Below are positions 52,668 through 62,542 of a DNA stretch of 64,000 nucleotides, one piece after another (position 1 is the first letter of the stretch; each line of letters opens with the position of its first letter). A model generated the notes under the pieces. The model had not been told where the DNA came from, searched no databases, and saw only the letters and a program-made list of their open reading frames with translations. The position numbers and the translations under genes are program-made. The stretch spans positions 1-64,000 of the forward strand of contig DEYP01000015.1 in the NCBI GenBank assembly GCA_002364615.1, given 5' to 3'. The stretch comes from Arsukibacterium sp. UBA3155 (lineage in GTDB: Bacteria; Pseudomonadota; Gammaproteobacteria; Enterobacterales; Alteromonadaceae).

Positions 52668-53561
52668 ATGAGTAAATTCCGCTTATACCTCGAAGAAAAC
52701 AACCGCTCACCGTTAACCCAACTCTGGCGGGAGTTCAAGCGACAACACTCAGCGATGACCGGCTTAATCTTGTTTATCGGATTCTTTATTATCAGCCTGC
52801 TGGCGCCTCTGGTCACCCCACATGACCCCTACTTACAGGTTGATGAACTGTTGTTGTTACCCCCTTCCTGGAGTGCTGCTGGTCTGGTGCAATATCCCTT
52901 TGGTACTGATGACCTTGGCCGGGATCTGTTATCCCGAATGATTAAAGGTACCAGTTACACCTTTGGTTTCGCGCTTATTACCGTTGCAGGAGCTCTGCTG
53001 ATGGGCTTACTGCTTGGTGCGCTGGCGGGCATGAGTAAGGGCGTCAAGTCCAGCGTGTTCAACCATATCCTCGATTTAGCATTGACGATCCCATCCTTGC
53101 TGCTAGCGATAATCATTGTCGCCATTATTGGCCCAGGGCTAATTAATACCACCTGGGCTATTATGCTGGCATTGCTACCCCAATTTGTGCACGGGATCCG
53201 CAATGCCATAGATGAAGAGTTAAAACAAGATTACGTCACGGCCTACCGTTTAGATGGTGCAAACGACTGGCATGTATTGAGTAGACTGATCATCCCCAAT
53301 ATCTGGGAAAAACTAACAATAATGGCCACTATGGCTATTTCTACCGCCATTTTAGATATCGCGGCACTGGGCTTTCTCGGGTTTGGCGCCCAGGCACCCT
53401 TGTCCGAATGGGGGGCAATGATTAGCGATTCACTTGATCTTATCTACCTGGCACCAAGCAGTGTTGCAATTCCTGGCTTACTTATTTTCACCGCAGTATT
53501 ATCGGTTAATCTGGTTGGTGATGGTTTGAAAACCGCAATTTTGAAAAGGCGGCAAAGTTAA
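52668..53561 (+). CDS. sapC: ABC transporter permease SapC
   Basis: 297 residues, oppC/dppC-type permease. N-terminal cytoplasmic segment then six helices; conserved FGTDDLGRDLLSRMIKG and EAA-type TAYRLDGANDWHVLSRLIIPN. One base separates sapB and sapC. Confidence 0.94.
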   Translation: MSKFRLYLEENNRSPLTQLWREFKRQHSAMTGLILFIGFFIISLLAPLVTPHDPYLQVDELLLLPPSWSAAGLVQYPFGTDDLGRDLLSRMIKGTSYTFGFALITVAGALLMGLLLGALAGMSKGVKSSVFNHILDLALTIPSLLLAIIIVAIIGPGLINTTWAIMLALLPQFVHGIRNAIDEELKQDYVTAYRLDGANDWHVLSRLIIPNIWEKLTIMATMAISTAILDIAALGFLGFGAQAPLSEWGAMISDSLDLIYLAPSSVAIPGLLIFTAVLSVNLVGDGLKTAILKRRQS

Positions 53562-54557
53562 ATGTTATTGCTCGATATAAAAAACCTGACCATTGAGCTG
53601 GAAACCGCCGATGGCTTGGTGCGGGCGGTTGACAGAGTAAGCCTGAGTTTGCGCGAAGGTGAAACTCGCGGCCTGGTCGGAGAATCAGGTTCAGGTAAAA
53701 GTCTGATAGCCAAAGCCATTGTCGGCGTATTAAACCGCCGCTGGCAGGTAACCGCGGACCGGTTTCATTGGCTGGGTAAAGATTTATTACGACTTAGCCC
53801 GGAGCAGCGCCGGCAAATAATTGGCCGTGACATTGCCATGATTTATCAGGAACCCAGCCGAAGTCTTGACCCTACCGCCCTCATTGGCGAACAGTTAGAA
53901 GAGGCAATACCTGATCATCTGCTTATTGGTCCCTGGTGGCGTCGCAATGCCCTCAGACGAAAAAAAACGATAGGGCTACTACATAAAGTTGGCGTGCGCG
54001 ACCATCAGCGGGTATTGCAAAGTTACCCCTATCAACTGTCTGAGGGGATATGCCAGAAAGTCATGATTGCTATGGCTATAGCGAAAAACCCCAAATTACT
54101 GATTGCTGATGAGCCGACAACGGCACTGGAAAGCACAACCCAGGCCCAGCTATTCAGACTACTGGCCAGTTTTAATCAGCTTAAGGGAATGTCAGTACTG
54201 TTGATAAGCCATGAGCTTGAAAGCGTGGCGCGCTACACCCAGAAACTCAGTGTTTTATATTGTGGTCAGTTGGTTGAAGCCGGTGAAACCAGTCAGCTGT
54301 TAAAGACACCTCTGCATCCCTACACCGATGCCCTGATTAAAAGTGTGCCAGAATTTCAGCCGGATTTAGCCGCCAAAACGCCGCTTTATGCGCTACCGGG
54401 CAGTATTCCAACATTACAACATGTGCCAATAGGCTGCAGACTCGGGCCACGCTGTCCCAATGCCCGCAAAGAATGCGTAAAAACTCCGTCATTGGAGCGC
54501 CAGCAAAATCACTATTTCAGCTGTCATTTTCCGTTAACGACTAAGGGTAGCAAATGA
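53562..54557 (+). CDS. sapD: ABC transporter ATPase SapD
   Basis: 331 residues. Walker [15 protein letters not shown]-loop [11 protein letters not shown], signature LSEGICQKV, Walker [13 protein letters not shown] and H-loop ISHELE. The C-terminal oppD/F-like extension includes [21 protein letters not shown] with the typical cysteines. The LSEG form of the signature is as in E. coli SapD. It overlaps sapF by four bases. Confidence 0.94.
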   Translation: MLLLDIKNLTIELETADGLVRAVDRVSLSLREGETRGLVGESGSGKSLIAKAIVGVLNRRWQVTADRFHWLGKDLLRLSPEQRRQIIGRDIAMIYQEPSRSLDPTALIGEQLEEAIPDHLLIGPWWRRNALRRKKTIGLLHKVGVRDHQRVLQSYPYQLSEGICQKVMIAMAIAKNPKLLIADEPTTALESTTQAQLFRLLASFNQLKGMSVLLISHELESVARYTQKLSVLYCGQLVEAGETSQLLKTPLHPYTDALIKSVPEFQPDLAAKTPLYALPGSIPTLQHVPIGCRLGPRCPNARKECVKTPSLERQQNHYFSCHFPLTTKGSK

Positions 54558-55321
54558 GTGATTTACTGGAAGTTCAGGCACTTAGCAAAGTGTACAGTAA
54601 ACAACGTGGCTGGTTTGGCCGCCAGCATATTACCGCGCTTAAAAACATTAGTTTTACCCTGGCAGAAGGACAAACGCTGGCCATTGTTGGTGAGACAGGT
54701 TCAGGCAAGAGTACGCTGGCTAAACTGCTGGTGGGCATTGAAAAGCCCGATAGCGGTCAGATTTTACTGGCGGGTCAACCGGTGCAAATCAGCCACTATA
54801 AAAAGTACAACCATGTTATCCGGTTTATCTTTCAGGATGCGGGGCGATCGTTAAACCCGTCGCAGAAGGTCGGCCAGATGCTCGAAGACGTTTTGAGTTT
54901 TAGTACGGTGCTTGACCAGCAGCAACGCCGGGTAAAAATTGGTCAAACTTTAAAATTACTGGGTTTACTGGACGAGCACGCCGAATACTATCCCCATATG
55001 TTTTCTGGCGGCCAGTTGCAGCGGGTGGCTTTGGCCAGGGCACTTATCTTAGATCCAAAGCTACTTATACTGGACGAAGCACTTACCGCACTAGACCCGA
55101 CGTTGCGGGCACAAATTGTCAACTTGTTGCTGGAGTTGCAACAAAAATCTGGGTTAGCATATTTGCTTATCAGTAACCAACTTCGATTAGTTCGCCATAT
55201 TAGTGACAGCATTATGGTATTACATCAGGGACAAGCTGTCGATTATGGCACCACCACGTCGGTGTTTGCTGCTCCGGCTCATGAGTATACCAGAAAGCTT
55301 ATTAACAGCTCAGGGGTCTGA
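54554..55321 (+). CDS. sapF: ABC transporter ATPase SapF
   Basis: 255 residues. Walker A GETGSGKSTLAKLL, signature FSGGQLQRVALARALI, Walker B LLILDEALTALDPT, H-loop-region ISNQLR (Asn-Gln replaces the usual Ser-His). It completes sapABCDF, and a bidirectional terminator follows. Confidence 0.93.
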   Translation: MSDLLEVQALSKVYSKQRGWFGRQHITALKNISFTLAEGQTLAIVGETGSGKSTLAKLLVGIEKPDSGQILLAGQPVQISHYKKYNHVIRFIFQDAGRSLNPSQKVGQMLEDVLSFSTVLDQQQRRVKIGQTLKLLGLLDEHAEYYPHMFSGGQLQRVALARALILDPKLLILDEALTALDPTLRAQIVNLLLELQQKSGLAYLLISNQLRLVRHISDSIMVLHQGQAVDYGTTTSVFAAPAHEYTRKLINSSGV

Positions 55322-55360
55322 AACCCAGCCCCGTGGCAAACCTTGCTCCAGAAAACAAAA

Positions 55361-55389
55361 AACCGTGCTACATGCACGGTTCTTTTTTT
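55361..55389. terminator. Bidirectional terminator between sapF and ppiD
   Basis: An 8-bp stem AACCGTGC/GCACGGTT with a 5-base loop. Seven T follow on the plus strand (for sapF), and the minus strand reads six T after the stem (for ppiD). Confidence 0.9.
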
Positions 55390-55409
55390 AGCAAGCGGGC
55401 TAAATCCGT

Positions 55410-57314
55410 TTAGTTTTGTTCCGGGGTAGCCGCACGTAAATTGCGACTGATCTCGGCGTTGGCTTTTAATGCAGCTACCAGCGCAAGATAACCCTGCTCT
55501 GCTTGTCGCTGCGCCATACTATTAAGTTCTTCATCCGCAGGTATTGCGGTAACTTCTGCATCCTGCACACCAGACACCGCAACAATTGCCACATCGCCGT
55601 TGGCCAGTGTCACGGAATCTATGCTGGCCTTGCCTTCGATAGGACGTGACATTTTAAACGCTTTGCTGCGAATTTGCGGATCTAAGCTACCACCGAAGCG
55701 CGGGGTTGCCGCCGCGGTTTGCAACGTGACACCAGCCTGCTCTGCCAGAGCACCGATATCCGCCTGATCAGCCAATAGTGCTGCTACCTGCTCCTGCGCC
55801 AGCCGGGCCTGCTGCTCCACCTTCAGGGATTCAGTAATTTCTGCCGTAACTTCTGTCAGTGGTAAAGTCCTGGCAGGTTGAAATTCCTTTACCCGGACAA
55901 CCAGCAAATGCTGACTGCCAATTTCAATCGGATCGCTGTTCAAGCCATCATTGATAAACTGTTGATCAAAAAGCTTGTTGATCACAGCAGGATGGGTCAG
56001 CGGCTCAGTGGCCTGCTCTTTGCTGAACAATGGCGTTGAACGAACACGTTCACCCAGCACGGCTGCAGTCTCTTCCAGATTGTCAGGCACTTCAAATGCG
56101 ATCTCAGCCATCCGGGTCTGCAGTTGATAGAATTGCTCTGTCGCCTGCTCCTGCTTTAAGCGCTCCACAATGCTTTCCTGAACTTCAGCCAAAGGTTGCT
56201 GTTGTCCCGGGGTGAAACTGACCAGCTTAATGATGTGATAGCCATATTCACTTTGTACGACTTCACTCAGCTCGCCGCTTTTTGTCAGGGCAAAAGCTGC
56301 TTGCTCAAAGTCCGGGTCCATTTGGCCGGGTTCCAAAGAGCCAAGTACACCGCCATTTTCAGCAGAGAAGGTATCCGCTGAACGTGTTTTGGCTAATTCG
56401 GCAAAATCTGCTCCCTGTCGTAATTGGCTCAGCAGTGCGGCAGCTTCAGCCGCTACCGCATCGTCAGCACCTTCAGACTCCAACATAATATGGGCAATCT
56501 CACGCTCTTCATCAGTGCTGAAACGTGCCTGATTGGCGTCATAATACGTCTGGATCTGCTGATCAGTAATCTCAATATCTTCAGCAATGGCTGCTGCGGA
56601 CAATTCTACATACTCGGCAGCCACTTTGGGTTCAGTTTCAAAGCGTTGCAGTTGCATCTGATAATAATCTTCAATCATTTGCTCACTGATTGTAACCTGA
56701 TCAGCAAAATTCGCTGCTTTTACCACGAAATAGCTGATATCACGGCTTTGTTGCTCAAGCTTGCGAATTTGCTGTATTTCAGAGGGTAAATAGAACTCAC
56801 TGGCAAATACACCAGCCCGGAATTGGCTTGCAGCCATATCCTCACGCACCATTTCACGGAAATCGGCACTTTGGTAGCCCATCTGCCGCAATAAGGCGAT
56901 ATAGCGGTCATTATTAAAAGTACCGTCTACCTGGAATTCGCCCAGGCTTCGGATAGTATCACGCACCTGATCATCACCCACCCGGATGCCAAGTTTGCGA
57001 ACAAATTGCTGCTGCAACGTTTCATCGATCAGGCGCTCCAGCACTTCACCGCGAAAACGGCTGTTATAAGCTGGATCGGCCGCAATGGTTTCATACATCT
57101 CGCCAAACTGCTGTTGCATACGGGCACGATCACGTTGTAACGCTTGTTCGAACTGAGTCTGATTAATTTCTTCGCCATTTACTACTGCCACGGCAACGTC
57201 GGTTGGCGAGCTTAAGTAACTGCCAACTCCTGCCAGGGCAAAAGTAAGAATGACCAAACCCAAAATGGTTTTAGCGACAACCCCCTGGGAGCCTTCTCTG
57301 ATTCTCTCTAACAT
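55410..57314 (-). CDS. ppiD: Periplasmic folding chaperone PpiD
   Basis: 634 residues: short cytoplasmic N-terminus, one membrane helix (TILGLVILTFALAGVG), then a SurA-like N-terminal region and one parvulin domain near residue 265-355 (REIAHIMLESEG to SEYGYHIIKL) flanked by long helical arms. It assists proteins leaving the Sec translocon; parvulin activity in PpiD is generally weak or absent. Located next to hupB-lon as in E. coli. Confidence 0.94.
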   Translation of the reverse strand: MLERIREGSQGVVAKTILGLVILTFALAGVGSYLSSPTDVAVAVVNGEEINQTQFEQALQRDRARMQQQFGEMYETIAADPAYNSRFRGEVLERLIDETLQQQFVRKLGIRVGDDQVRDTIRSLGEFQVDGTFNNDRYIALLRQMGYQSADFREMVREDMAASQFRAGVFASEFYLPSEIQQIRKLEQQSRDISYFVVKAANFADQVTISEQMIEDYYQMQLQRFETEPKVAAEYVELSAAAIAEDIEITDQQIQTYYDANQARFSTDEEREIAHIMLESEGADDAVAAEAAALLSQLRQGADFAELAKTRSADTFSAENGGVLGSLEPGQMDPDFEQAAFALTKSGELSEVVQSEYGYHIIKLVSFTPGQQQPLAEVQESIVERLKQEQATEQFYQLQTRMAEIAFEVPDNLEETAAVLGERVRSTPLFSKEQATEPLTHPAVINKLFDQQFINDGLNSDPIEIGSQHLLVVRVKEFQPARTLPLTEVTAEITESLKVEQQARLAQEQVAALLADQADIGALAEQAGVTLQTAAATPRFGGSLDPQIRSKAFKMSRPIEGKASIDSVTLANGDVAIVAVSGVQDAEVTAIPADEELNSMAQRQAEQGYLALVAALKANAEISRNLRAATPEQN

Positions 57315-57354
57315 CTTCGCGACATCTCTATATTCAACTTACGGTAAGTTGTCT

Positions 57355-57384
57355 TAAAAAAAAAGCGCATCTTAACAGATGCGC
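57355..57384 (-). terminator. Rho-independent terminator downstream of hupB
   Basis: On the minus strand the 8-bp stem GCGCATCT/AGATGCGC with a 4-base loop followed by ten U. The plus strand reads the stem followed by CTTTTTT, so it also works in the opposite direction. Confidence 0.9.
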
Positions 57385-57395
57385 CTTTTTTAATG

Positions 57396-57445
57396 AAGCC
57401 CGATAAAACATCCGGGCTTTACAGGCTGCCCCGGCGCGCCGGGGC
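57396..57445. repeat. Two further hairpins in the hupB 3' region
   Basis: AAGCCCG (57396-57402) pairs with CGGGCTT (57413-57419), and GCCCCGGCGCGCCGGGGC (57428-57445) is a perfect 18-base palindrome. Together with the U-tract terminator they form three consecutive stem-loops after the hupB stop. Confidence 0.6.
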
Positions 57446-57455
57446 AAGCAACCAG

Positions 57456-57728
57456 TTAGTTTACGGCGTCTTTTAACGCTTTACCTGGCTTGAAAGAAGG
57501 AATTTTCGCAGAAGCGATTTGAATAGTAGCGCCGGTTTGCGGGTTACGGCCTGTACGGGCAGCACGCTCACGTACGCTGTAAGTACCAAAACCAACTAAA
57601 GCTACAGAGTCGCCTTCTTTAAGAGCATCAGTAACAGCGTCAATGAACGCGTCCAGTGCACGACCAGCTGCCGCTTTTGATATATCTGCGTTAGCAGCAA
57701 TTTTGTCGATAAGTTGAGACTTGTTCAC
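57456..57728 (-). CDS. hupB: DNA-binding protein HU-beta
   Basis: 90-residue histone-like protein that bends [57 protein letters not shown] (the beta-arm region) and [15 protein letters not shown] match the family. The start is GTG at 57728, with AAGGGG eight bases before it. Located between lon and ppiD as in E. coli. Confidence 0.97.
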   Translation of the reverse strand: MNKSQLIDKIAANADISKAAAGRALDAFIDAVTDALKEGDSVALVGFGTYSVRERAARTGRNPQTGATIQIASAKIPSFKPGKALKDAVN

Positions 57729-57867
57729 AATATCATCCCCTTCAATTGTTATTATTTTCTACAACTAGTAGTTATTAGCTTTTCTAGACTGCGCTTCGTT
57801 ATAACAAGCATCTTGATGTCTTGCAAGTAGAAGACGCTTTCAAACTAATATTTTTTTGCTTTAACCG

Positions 57868-57890
57868 CAGCCCTTATTATATAAGGGCTG
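57868..57890. repeat. 10-bp inverted repeat between hupB and lon
   Basis: CAGCCCTTAT and ATAAGGGCTG form a perfect 10-bp stem with a 3-base loop. It lies about 140-160 bases upstream of the hupB start and about 50-70 bases downstream of the lon stop. No U-tract follows on either strand, so it is not a canonical terminator. Confidence 0.5.
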
Positions 57891-57938
57891 GGTCGAAACT
57901 GACCATAACTTAGCACAGCCAACGGGAATGAAAAGCCC

Positions 57939-60335
57939 CTAAGCAGGATTTTTTGTGGTTTTTTTGCTATTTGCTGGTTTTTTTGCCGTATTTACCGCAC
58001 TAATGCGGTCTGTAGGCTCCTGCAGAGCATATTCAAGCACATCTTCAATCCACTTCACCGGCTTAATTTCAATATCACCTTTTACATTATCCGGTATTTC
58101 TTTTAGATCACGAATATTGTCATGGGGGATCAAAACGCGCTTGATCCCGCCGCGATGCGCTGCCAGTAGCTTCTCTTTCAAGCCTCCTATCGGTAATACT
58201 TCACCGCGCAGGGTAATTTCACCCGTCATGGCTACATCTGCCCGCACCGGATTGCCGGTTAAGCTTGAAACCAGCGCCGTTACCATGGCAATACCAGCAC
58301 TCGGTCCGTCCTTAGGGGTCGCCCCTTCCGGTACGTGCACGTGAATATCCCGTTTCTCGTAAAAGTCTTCGTTTATCCGCAACACTTCAGCCCGGCTACG
58401 AACGACTGTCATCGCCGCCTGAATAGATTCTTTCATTACGTCACCCAGCGAGCCGGTATAGGTAAGCTTGCCCTTACCGACCACTGAAGCGGCCTCAATG
58501 GTAAGTAAGTCACCACCCACTTCAGTCCACGCCAGACCTGTCACCTGACCAATCCGGTTGCTATCTTCAGCTTTACCGTAATCGTGGCGCTGCACACCCA
58601 GAAACTCTTCCAGATTATCAGCGTTAATCACAACTTGCTTGGTATCGGCATGCAGTAATATCTGTTTAACCGCTTTACGGCATAGTTTAGAGATCTCCCG
58701 CTCTAAACTGCGCACTCCCGCCTCTCTGGTGTAATAACGAATGACACCAATAATAGCGCTGTCTTCGATAGTCAATTCGTGTGGCTTCAAGCCATTCCTG
58801 CTGATTTGCTTCGAAATAAGGTGCTGTTTAGCGATATTCAGTTTTTCATCTTCGGTGTAGCCCGACAAACGAATGACTTCCATTCTGTCCAATAATGCTG
58901 CCGGAATATTCAGGCTGTTTGATGTCGCAAAAAACATCACATCCGATAAGTCATAGTCAACTTCAAGATAATGATCACTGAAAGTCGCATTTTGTTCAGG
59001 ATCCAGCACCTCCAGCAGCGCTGCTGCGGGATCTCCTCTGAAATCAGAGGCCATTTTGTCAATTTCATCCAACAAGAAAAGTGGGTTACGAACGCCAACC
59101 TTAGCCATTTTCTGAATAATCTTACCCGGCATAGAGCCAATGTACGTTCGGCGGTGACCACGTATCTCAGCCTCATCACGCACGCCACCCAACGCCATTC
59201 GCACATACTTGCGCCCTGTCGCTTTCGCTACCGACTGCCCCAGAGAGGTTTTACCAACCCCTGGCGGGCCAACCAGACACAAAATCGGACCTTTTAATTT
59301 ATTAACCCGCTGTTGCACTGCCAAATATTCAATAATCCGTTCTTTGACCTTTTCCAGACCATAATGGTCGGCATCCAGAACCTGCTCTGCTGCCGCCAAG
59401 TTCTTCTTCACCTTGCTGCGGGCTTTCCATGGCACGGTGGCTAACCAATCAATATAACTGCGCACAACCGTGGCTTCAGCAGACATCGGCGACATCATTT
59501 TCAGCTTTTGCAGCTCAGCTTTTGCTTTATTGGCCACCTCAACCGGCATCTTGGCATTTTCAATCTTGTTTGCCAGTGCTTCAAACTCGTCAGGCGCGTC
59601 TTCCAGATCGCCAAGTTCACGCTGTATCGCCTTCATCTGTTCGTTCAGATAATATTCGCGCTGGCTCTTCTCCATTTGCTTTTTAACCCGGCTACGAATG
59701 CGCCGTTCAACCTGCAAAATGTCGATTTCACTTTCCATCATGGCCATCAAATATTCCAGACGCTCGGTTACATCAACCAGCTCCAGGACTTTCTGTTTGT
59801 CATCTACCTTCAGGGGCATGTGGGCTGCCATGGTATCGGCAAGCCGTGCGGCATCGTCGATACCACTTAACGCGGTAAGCACTTCTGGCGGGATCTTTTT
59901 ATTAAGCTTGATATAACCTTCGAACTGGTTAATTGCCGAGCGCAAAAATACTTCTTGTTCGCTGCTATCAATATCGATAGAGGGAATAAGCTCAACATGG
60001 GCAGCAAAAGCATCTTCCGTTTCGGTAAACTCGGTTAGTCTGGCACGCTTGGCACCTTCGACCAGCACTTTGACGGTGCCATCTGGCAGCTTCAGCAATT
60101 GTAAAATAGTGGCAACCGTACCTATCTGATACAAATCATCTGCACTGGGGTCATCCAGGGTTGCGTCTTTTTGCGCGACCAGAAAAATCTGCTTGTCATT
60201 GTCCATTGCCGCATCTAAACACTTTATAGACTTAGCCCGACCAACAAACAGGGGGATCACCATGTGGGGGTAAACGACGACGTCACGCAACGCCAATACC
60301 GGCATATGCAAACGTTCAGTTTGTTCTACTGTCAT
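57939..60335 (-). CDS. lon: ATP-dependent protease Lon
   Basis: 798 residues: N-terminal substrate-binding domain, helical region, AAA+ with [15 protein letters not shown] near residue 355, sensor regions, and the proteolytic domain with catalytic Ser in [15 protein letters not shown] and Lys in [23 protein letters not shown]. Degrades misfolded and regulatory proteins. A sigma-32-type promoter lies upstream. Confidence 0.97.
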   Translation of the reverse strand: MTVEQTERLHMPVLALRDVVVYPHMVIPLFVGRAKSIKCLDAAMDNDKQIFLVAQKDATLDDPSADDLYQIGTVATILQLLKLPDGTVKVLVEGAKRARLTEFTETEDAFAAHVELIPSIDIDSSEQEVFLRSAINQFEGYIKLNKKIPPEVLTALSGIDDAARLADTMAAHMPLKVDDKQKVLELVDVTERLEYLMAMMESEIDILQVERRIRSRVKKQMEKSQREYYLNEQMKAIQRELGDLEDAPDEFEALANKIENAKMPVEVANKAKAELQKLKMMSPMSAEATVVRSYIDWLATVPWKARSKVKKNLAAAEQVLDADHYGLEKVKERIIEYLAVQQRVNKLKGPILCLVGPPGVGKTSLGQSVAKATGRKYVRMALGGVRDEAEIRGHRRTYIGSMPGKIIQKMAKVGVRNPLFLLDEIDKMASDFRGDPAAALLEVLDPEQNATFSDHYLEVDYDLSDVMFFATSNSLNIPAALLDRMEVIRLSGYTEDEKLNIAKQHLISKQISRNGLKPHELTIEDSAIIGVIRYYTREAGVRSLEREISKLCRKAVKQILLHADTKQVVINADNLEEFLGVQRHDYGKAEDSNRIGQVTGLAWTEVGGDLLTIEAASVVGKGKLTYTGSLGDVMKESIQAAMTVVRSRAEVLRINEDFYEKRDIHVHVPEGATPKDGPSAGIAMVTALVSSLTGNPVRADVAMTGEITLRGEVLPIGGLKEKLLAAHRGGIKRVLIPHDNIRDLKEIPDNVKGDIEIKPVKWIEDVLEYALQEPTDRISAVNTAKKPANSKKTTKNPA

Positions 60336-60381
60336 TGATTATCTCTCGAATTAATACTGCGGGCGACACCTGATAGCCAGT

Positions 60382-60409
60382 ATATGGGGTTAATTTGGCA
60401 AACTTCAAT
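60382..60409 (-). promoter_or_regulatory. Heat-shock (sigma-32) promoter of lon
   Basis: On the minus strand ATTGAAG (plus 60403-60409), a 13-base spacer, and CCCCATAT (plus 60382-60389). The -10 matches CCCCATNT fully and the -35 matches CTTGAAA at 5/7. Predicted start near 60375, about 40 bases before the lon ATG. Confidence 0.8.
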
Positions 60410-60419
60410 TGTGTATACG

Positions 60420-60445
60420 AAAAAGGAGCTGATTCAGCTCCTTTT
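60420..60445 (-). terminator. Rho-independent terminator of clpX
   Basis: AAAAGGAGCTGA and TCAGCTCCTTTT form a long stem with a tight loop, followed on the minus strand by U-rich sequence. It lies between the clpX stop (60462) and the lon promoter. Confidence 0.8.
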
Positions 60446-60461
60446 CGGTAGTGTTATTGCG

Positions 60462-61742
60462 TTATTTTGATTGCGCCACTTCCGGTTCGCTATTTTCATA
60501 AATCAGTATGGGCTGAGTCTCGCCACGGATCACTGTTTCATCAATCACCACTTTGCTGACATCTTCCATCGATGGCAGTTCATACATGGTATCAAGTAAT
60601 ACACCTTCAACAATTGACCGTAACCCCCGGGCGCCGGTTTTTCGCTCCATGGCTTTTTGACCAATTGCTTTTAATGCATCGTCACGAAACTCAAGTTCCA
60701 CGTCTTCCATTTTAAATAACGCTGCAAATTGCTTCACCAGCGCATTCTTCGGCTGACTGAGTATCTGAACCAACGCGTCTAAATCCAACTCTGTTAATGT
60801 GGCCACCACCGGTAACCTGCCAATAAACTCTGGAATCAAACCATATTTAACTAAATCTTCAGGTTCCACATCTCGGAACGATTCACTTAAACTGCGGGTG
60901 CTTTCCTTACTCTTCACCGTGGCACCAAAACCAATACCGGCACCTTTGGCGCTGCGCTGTTCAATCACTTTATCCAGGCCGGCAAACGCGCCACCACAGA
61001 TAAACAAAATTTTCGAGGTATCAACCTGTAAAAACTCCTGCTGCGGGTGCTTGCGACCCCCTTGCGGCGGCACTGAGGCAATAGTGCCCTCAATCAGCTT
61101 TAACAAGGCTTGCTGCACACCTTCACCCGATACATCCCGGGTAATTGACGGGTTATCTGATTTGCGGGAAATTTTGTCTATTTCATCAATATACACAATG
61201 CCGCGCTGGGCTTTTTCAACGTCATAATCACATTTTTGCAGCAGCTTCTGGATGATATTCTCAACGTCCTCACCAACATAACCGGCTTCGGTTAAGGTTG
61301 TGGCATCGGCCATGGTGAAGGGCACGTCCAGTAGTCGCGCCAGTGTCTCAGCCAACAACGTTTTACCACTTCCGGTTGGGCCAATCAGCAGTATGTTGCT
61401 TTTACTCAGCTCAACTTCCTGTTTGTTCTGAGCACTGCGCAGACGTTTATAATGATTATAAACAGCAACAGCCAATACTTTTTTAGCATGCTCCTGACCA
61501 ATAACGTAGTCATCCAGATGGGAGCGTATTTCACGTGGCGTGGGTAAGGTATCAGATTCACGTTTGGGCGAAATATCTTTAATTTCTTCACGAATAATGT
61601 CGTTGCATAAATCAACGCATTCATCGCAAATATACACTTGCGGACCTGCGATCAACTTACGCACTTCATGCTGTGATTTGCCACAAAACGAGCAATATAA
61701 TAATTTGCCGCTTTTATCGCCGTCATTGCGGTGATCAGACAT
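60462..61742 (-). CDS. clpX: ClpXP unfoldase ClpX
   Basis: 426 residues. The N-terminal zinc-binding domain has [18 protein letters not shown] and [12 protein letters not shown]+ with Walker [17 protein letters not shown] and Walker [15 protein letters not shown]. The ATG at 61742 has AGAGG upstream and matches the E. coli N-terminus; an extra fifteen codons upstream are unlikely. It works with ClpP as a hexameric unfoldase. Confidence 0.97.
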   Translation of the reverse strand: MSDHRNDGDKSGKLLYCSFCGKSQHEVRKLIAGPQVYICDECVDLCNDIIREEIKDISPKRESDTLPTPREIRSHLDDYVIGQEHAKKVLAVAVYNHYKRLRSAQNKQEVELSKSNILLIGPTGSGKTLLAETLARLLDVPFTMADATTLTEAGYVGEDVENIIQKLLQKCDYDVEKAQRGIVYIDEIDKISRKSDNPSITRDVSGEGVQQALLKLIEGTIASVPPQGGRKHPQQEFLQVDTSKILFICGGAFAGLDKVIEQRSAKGAGIGFGATVKSKESTRSLSESFRDVEPEDLVKYGLIPEFIGRLPVVATLTELDLDALVQILSQPKNALVKQFAALFKMEDVELEFRDDALKAIGQKAMERKTGARGLRSIVEGVLLDTMYELPSMEDVSKVVIDETVIRGETQPILIYENSEPEVAQSK

Positions 61743-61797
61743 GTAACTACCTCTTTTTACGTCGCTGGTAGCCGCAATACTGGCCACCCTGCTTTAA

Positions 61798-62421
61798 TTA
61801 TTTCGCGTCTCTTTTACTTAATATGGTATCAATCAGGCCATAATCCAAGGCTTGCTGTGCGCTTAAGAAACGATCGCGCTCAGTATCATTGACAATTTCT
61901 TCGTACGTTTTGCCCGTATGATCAGCCATCAGGCGGTTTAATTTTTCCTTTATGCCCAGGATTTCGCGGGCGTGAATTTCAAAATCGGTCGCCTGGCCCT
62001 GAAAGCCACCCAATGGTTGGTGAATCATCACCCGGGCATTGGGTAAACAGTAACGCTTGCCTTTGGTACCACCTGACAATAAGAACGCACCCATACTGGC
62101 AGCCTGACCAACACATACTGTCGCGATATCAGGTTTAATATAGCGCATAGTGTCGTAAATTGATAAACCCGCCGTCACTGAACCGCCTGGTGAATTGATA
62201 TAAATGTAGATATCTTTTTCCGGATTTTCCGATTCAAGAAACAAAAGCTGAGCCACAATCAGGTTAGCCATATGGTCTTCAACCTGGCCAGTTAAAAATA
62301 TAACCCGCTCTTTTAACAGCCGGGAGAAAATGTCATAAGAGCGTTCACCTTTTGCGGTTTGCTCAACCACCATAGGTACTAAGGCGTTAACGATGTCAGT
62401 CATATCACGTGACATTGGCAT
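61798..62421 (-). CDS. clpP: ClpP protease subunit
   Basis: 207 residues: a short propeptide then [10 protein letters not shown], the typical mature start. Catalytic Ser in [13 protein letters not shown], His in [12 protein letters not shown], Asp in [10 protein letters not shown] region. It forms the double heptameric barrel with ClpX, ClpA. It begins 55 bases upstream of clpX and follows tig. Confidence 0.97.
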   Translation of the reverse strand: MPMSRDMTDIVNALVPMVVEQTAKGERSYDIFSRLLKERVIFLTGQVEDHMANLIVAQLLFLESENPEKDIYIYINSPGGSVTAGLSIYDTMRYIKPDIATVCVGQAASMGAFLLSGGTKGKRYCLPNARVMIHQPLGGFQGQATDFEIHAREILGIKEKLNRLMADHTGKTYEEIVNDTERDRFLSAQQALDYGLIDTILSKRDAK

Positions 62422-62457
62422 AAATGGGGTCCCTTAAAATAAACTCGGTGTAGTTTT

Positions 62458-62488
62458 GCCGGAAAATAAAAGCGGCCGGAAAATAAAA
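62458..62488. repeat. Tandem 14-base direct repeat between tig and clpP
   Basis: GCCGGAAAATAAAA occurs at 62458-62471 and 62475-62488, period 17. It lies just after the tig terminator on the minus strand, in the presumed clpP leader. Confidence 0.7.
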
Positions 62489-62512
62489 TGGCCCGAACTG
62501 CTGTTCGAGCCA
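62481..62512 (-). terminator. Rho-independent terminator of tig
   Basis: On the minus strand TGGCTCGAAC pairs with GTTCGGGCCA (one mismatch/wobble) over four bases and is followed by TTTTATTT. It lies between tig and clpP. Confidence 0.75.
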
Positions 62513-62542
62513 TTAAAACCGTCATACCACGATAAGTCAATC

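Noticed and set aside
57868..57890. Terminator of lon
   Set aside because: A good stem but no U-tract in the lon direction; listed as an inverted repeat instead.
62422..62436. CCCCATTT directly before clpP, like a sigma-32 -10 element
   Set aside because: It is only a few bases before the ATG, so the transcript would be leaderless. There is no CTTGAA at the right distance, and GGGA there serves as ribosome-binding site.
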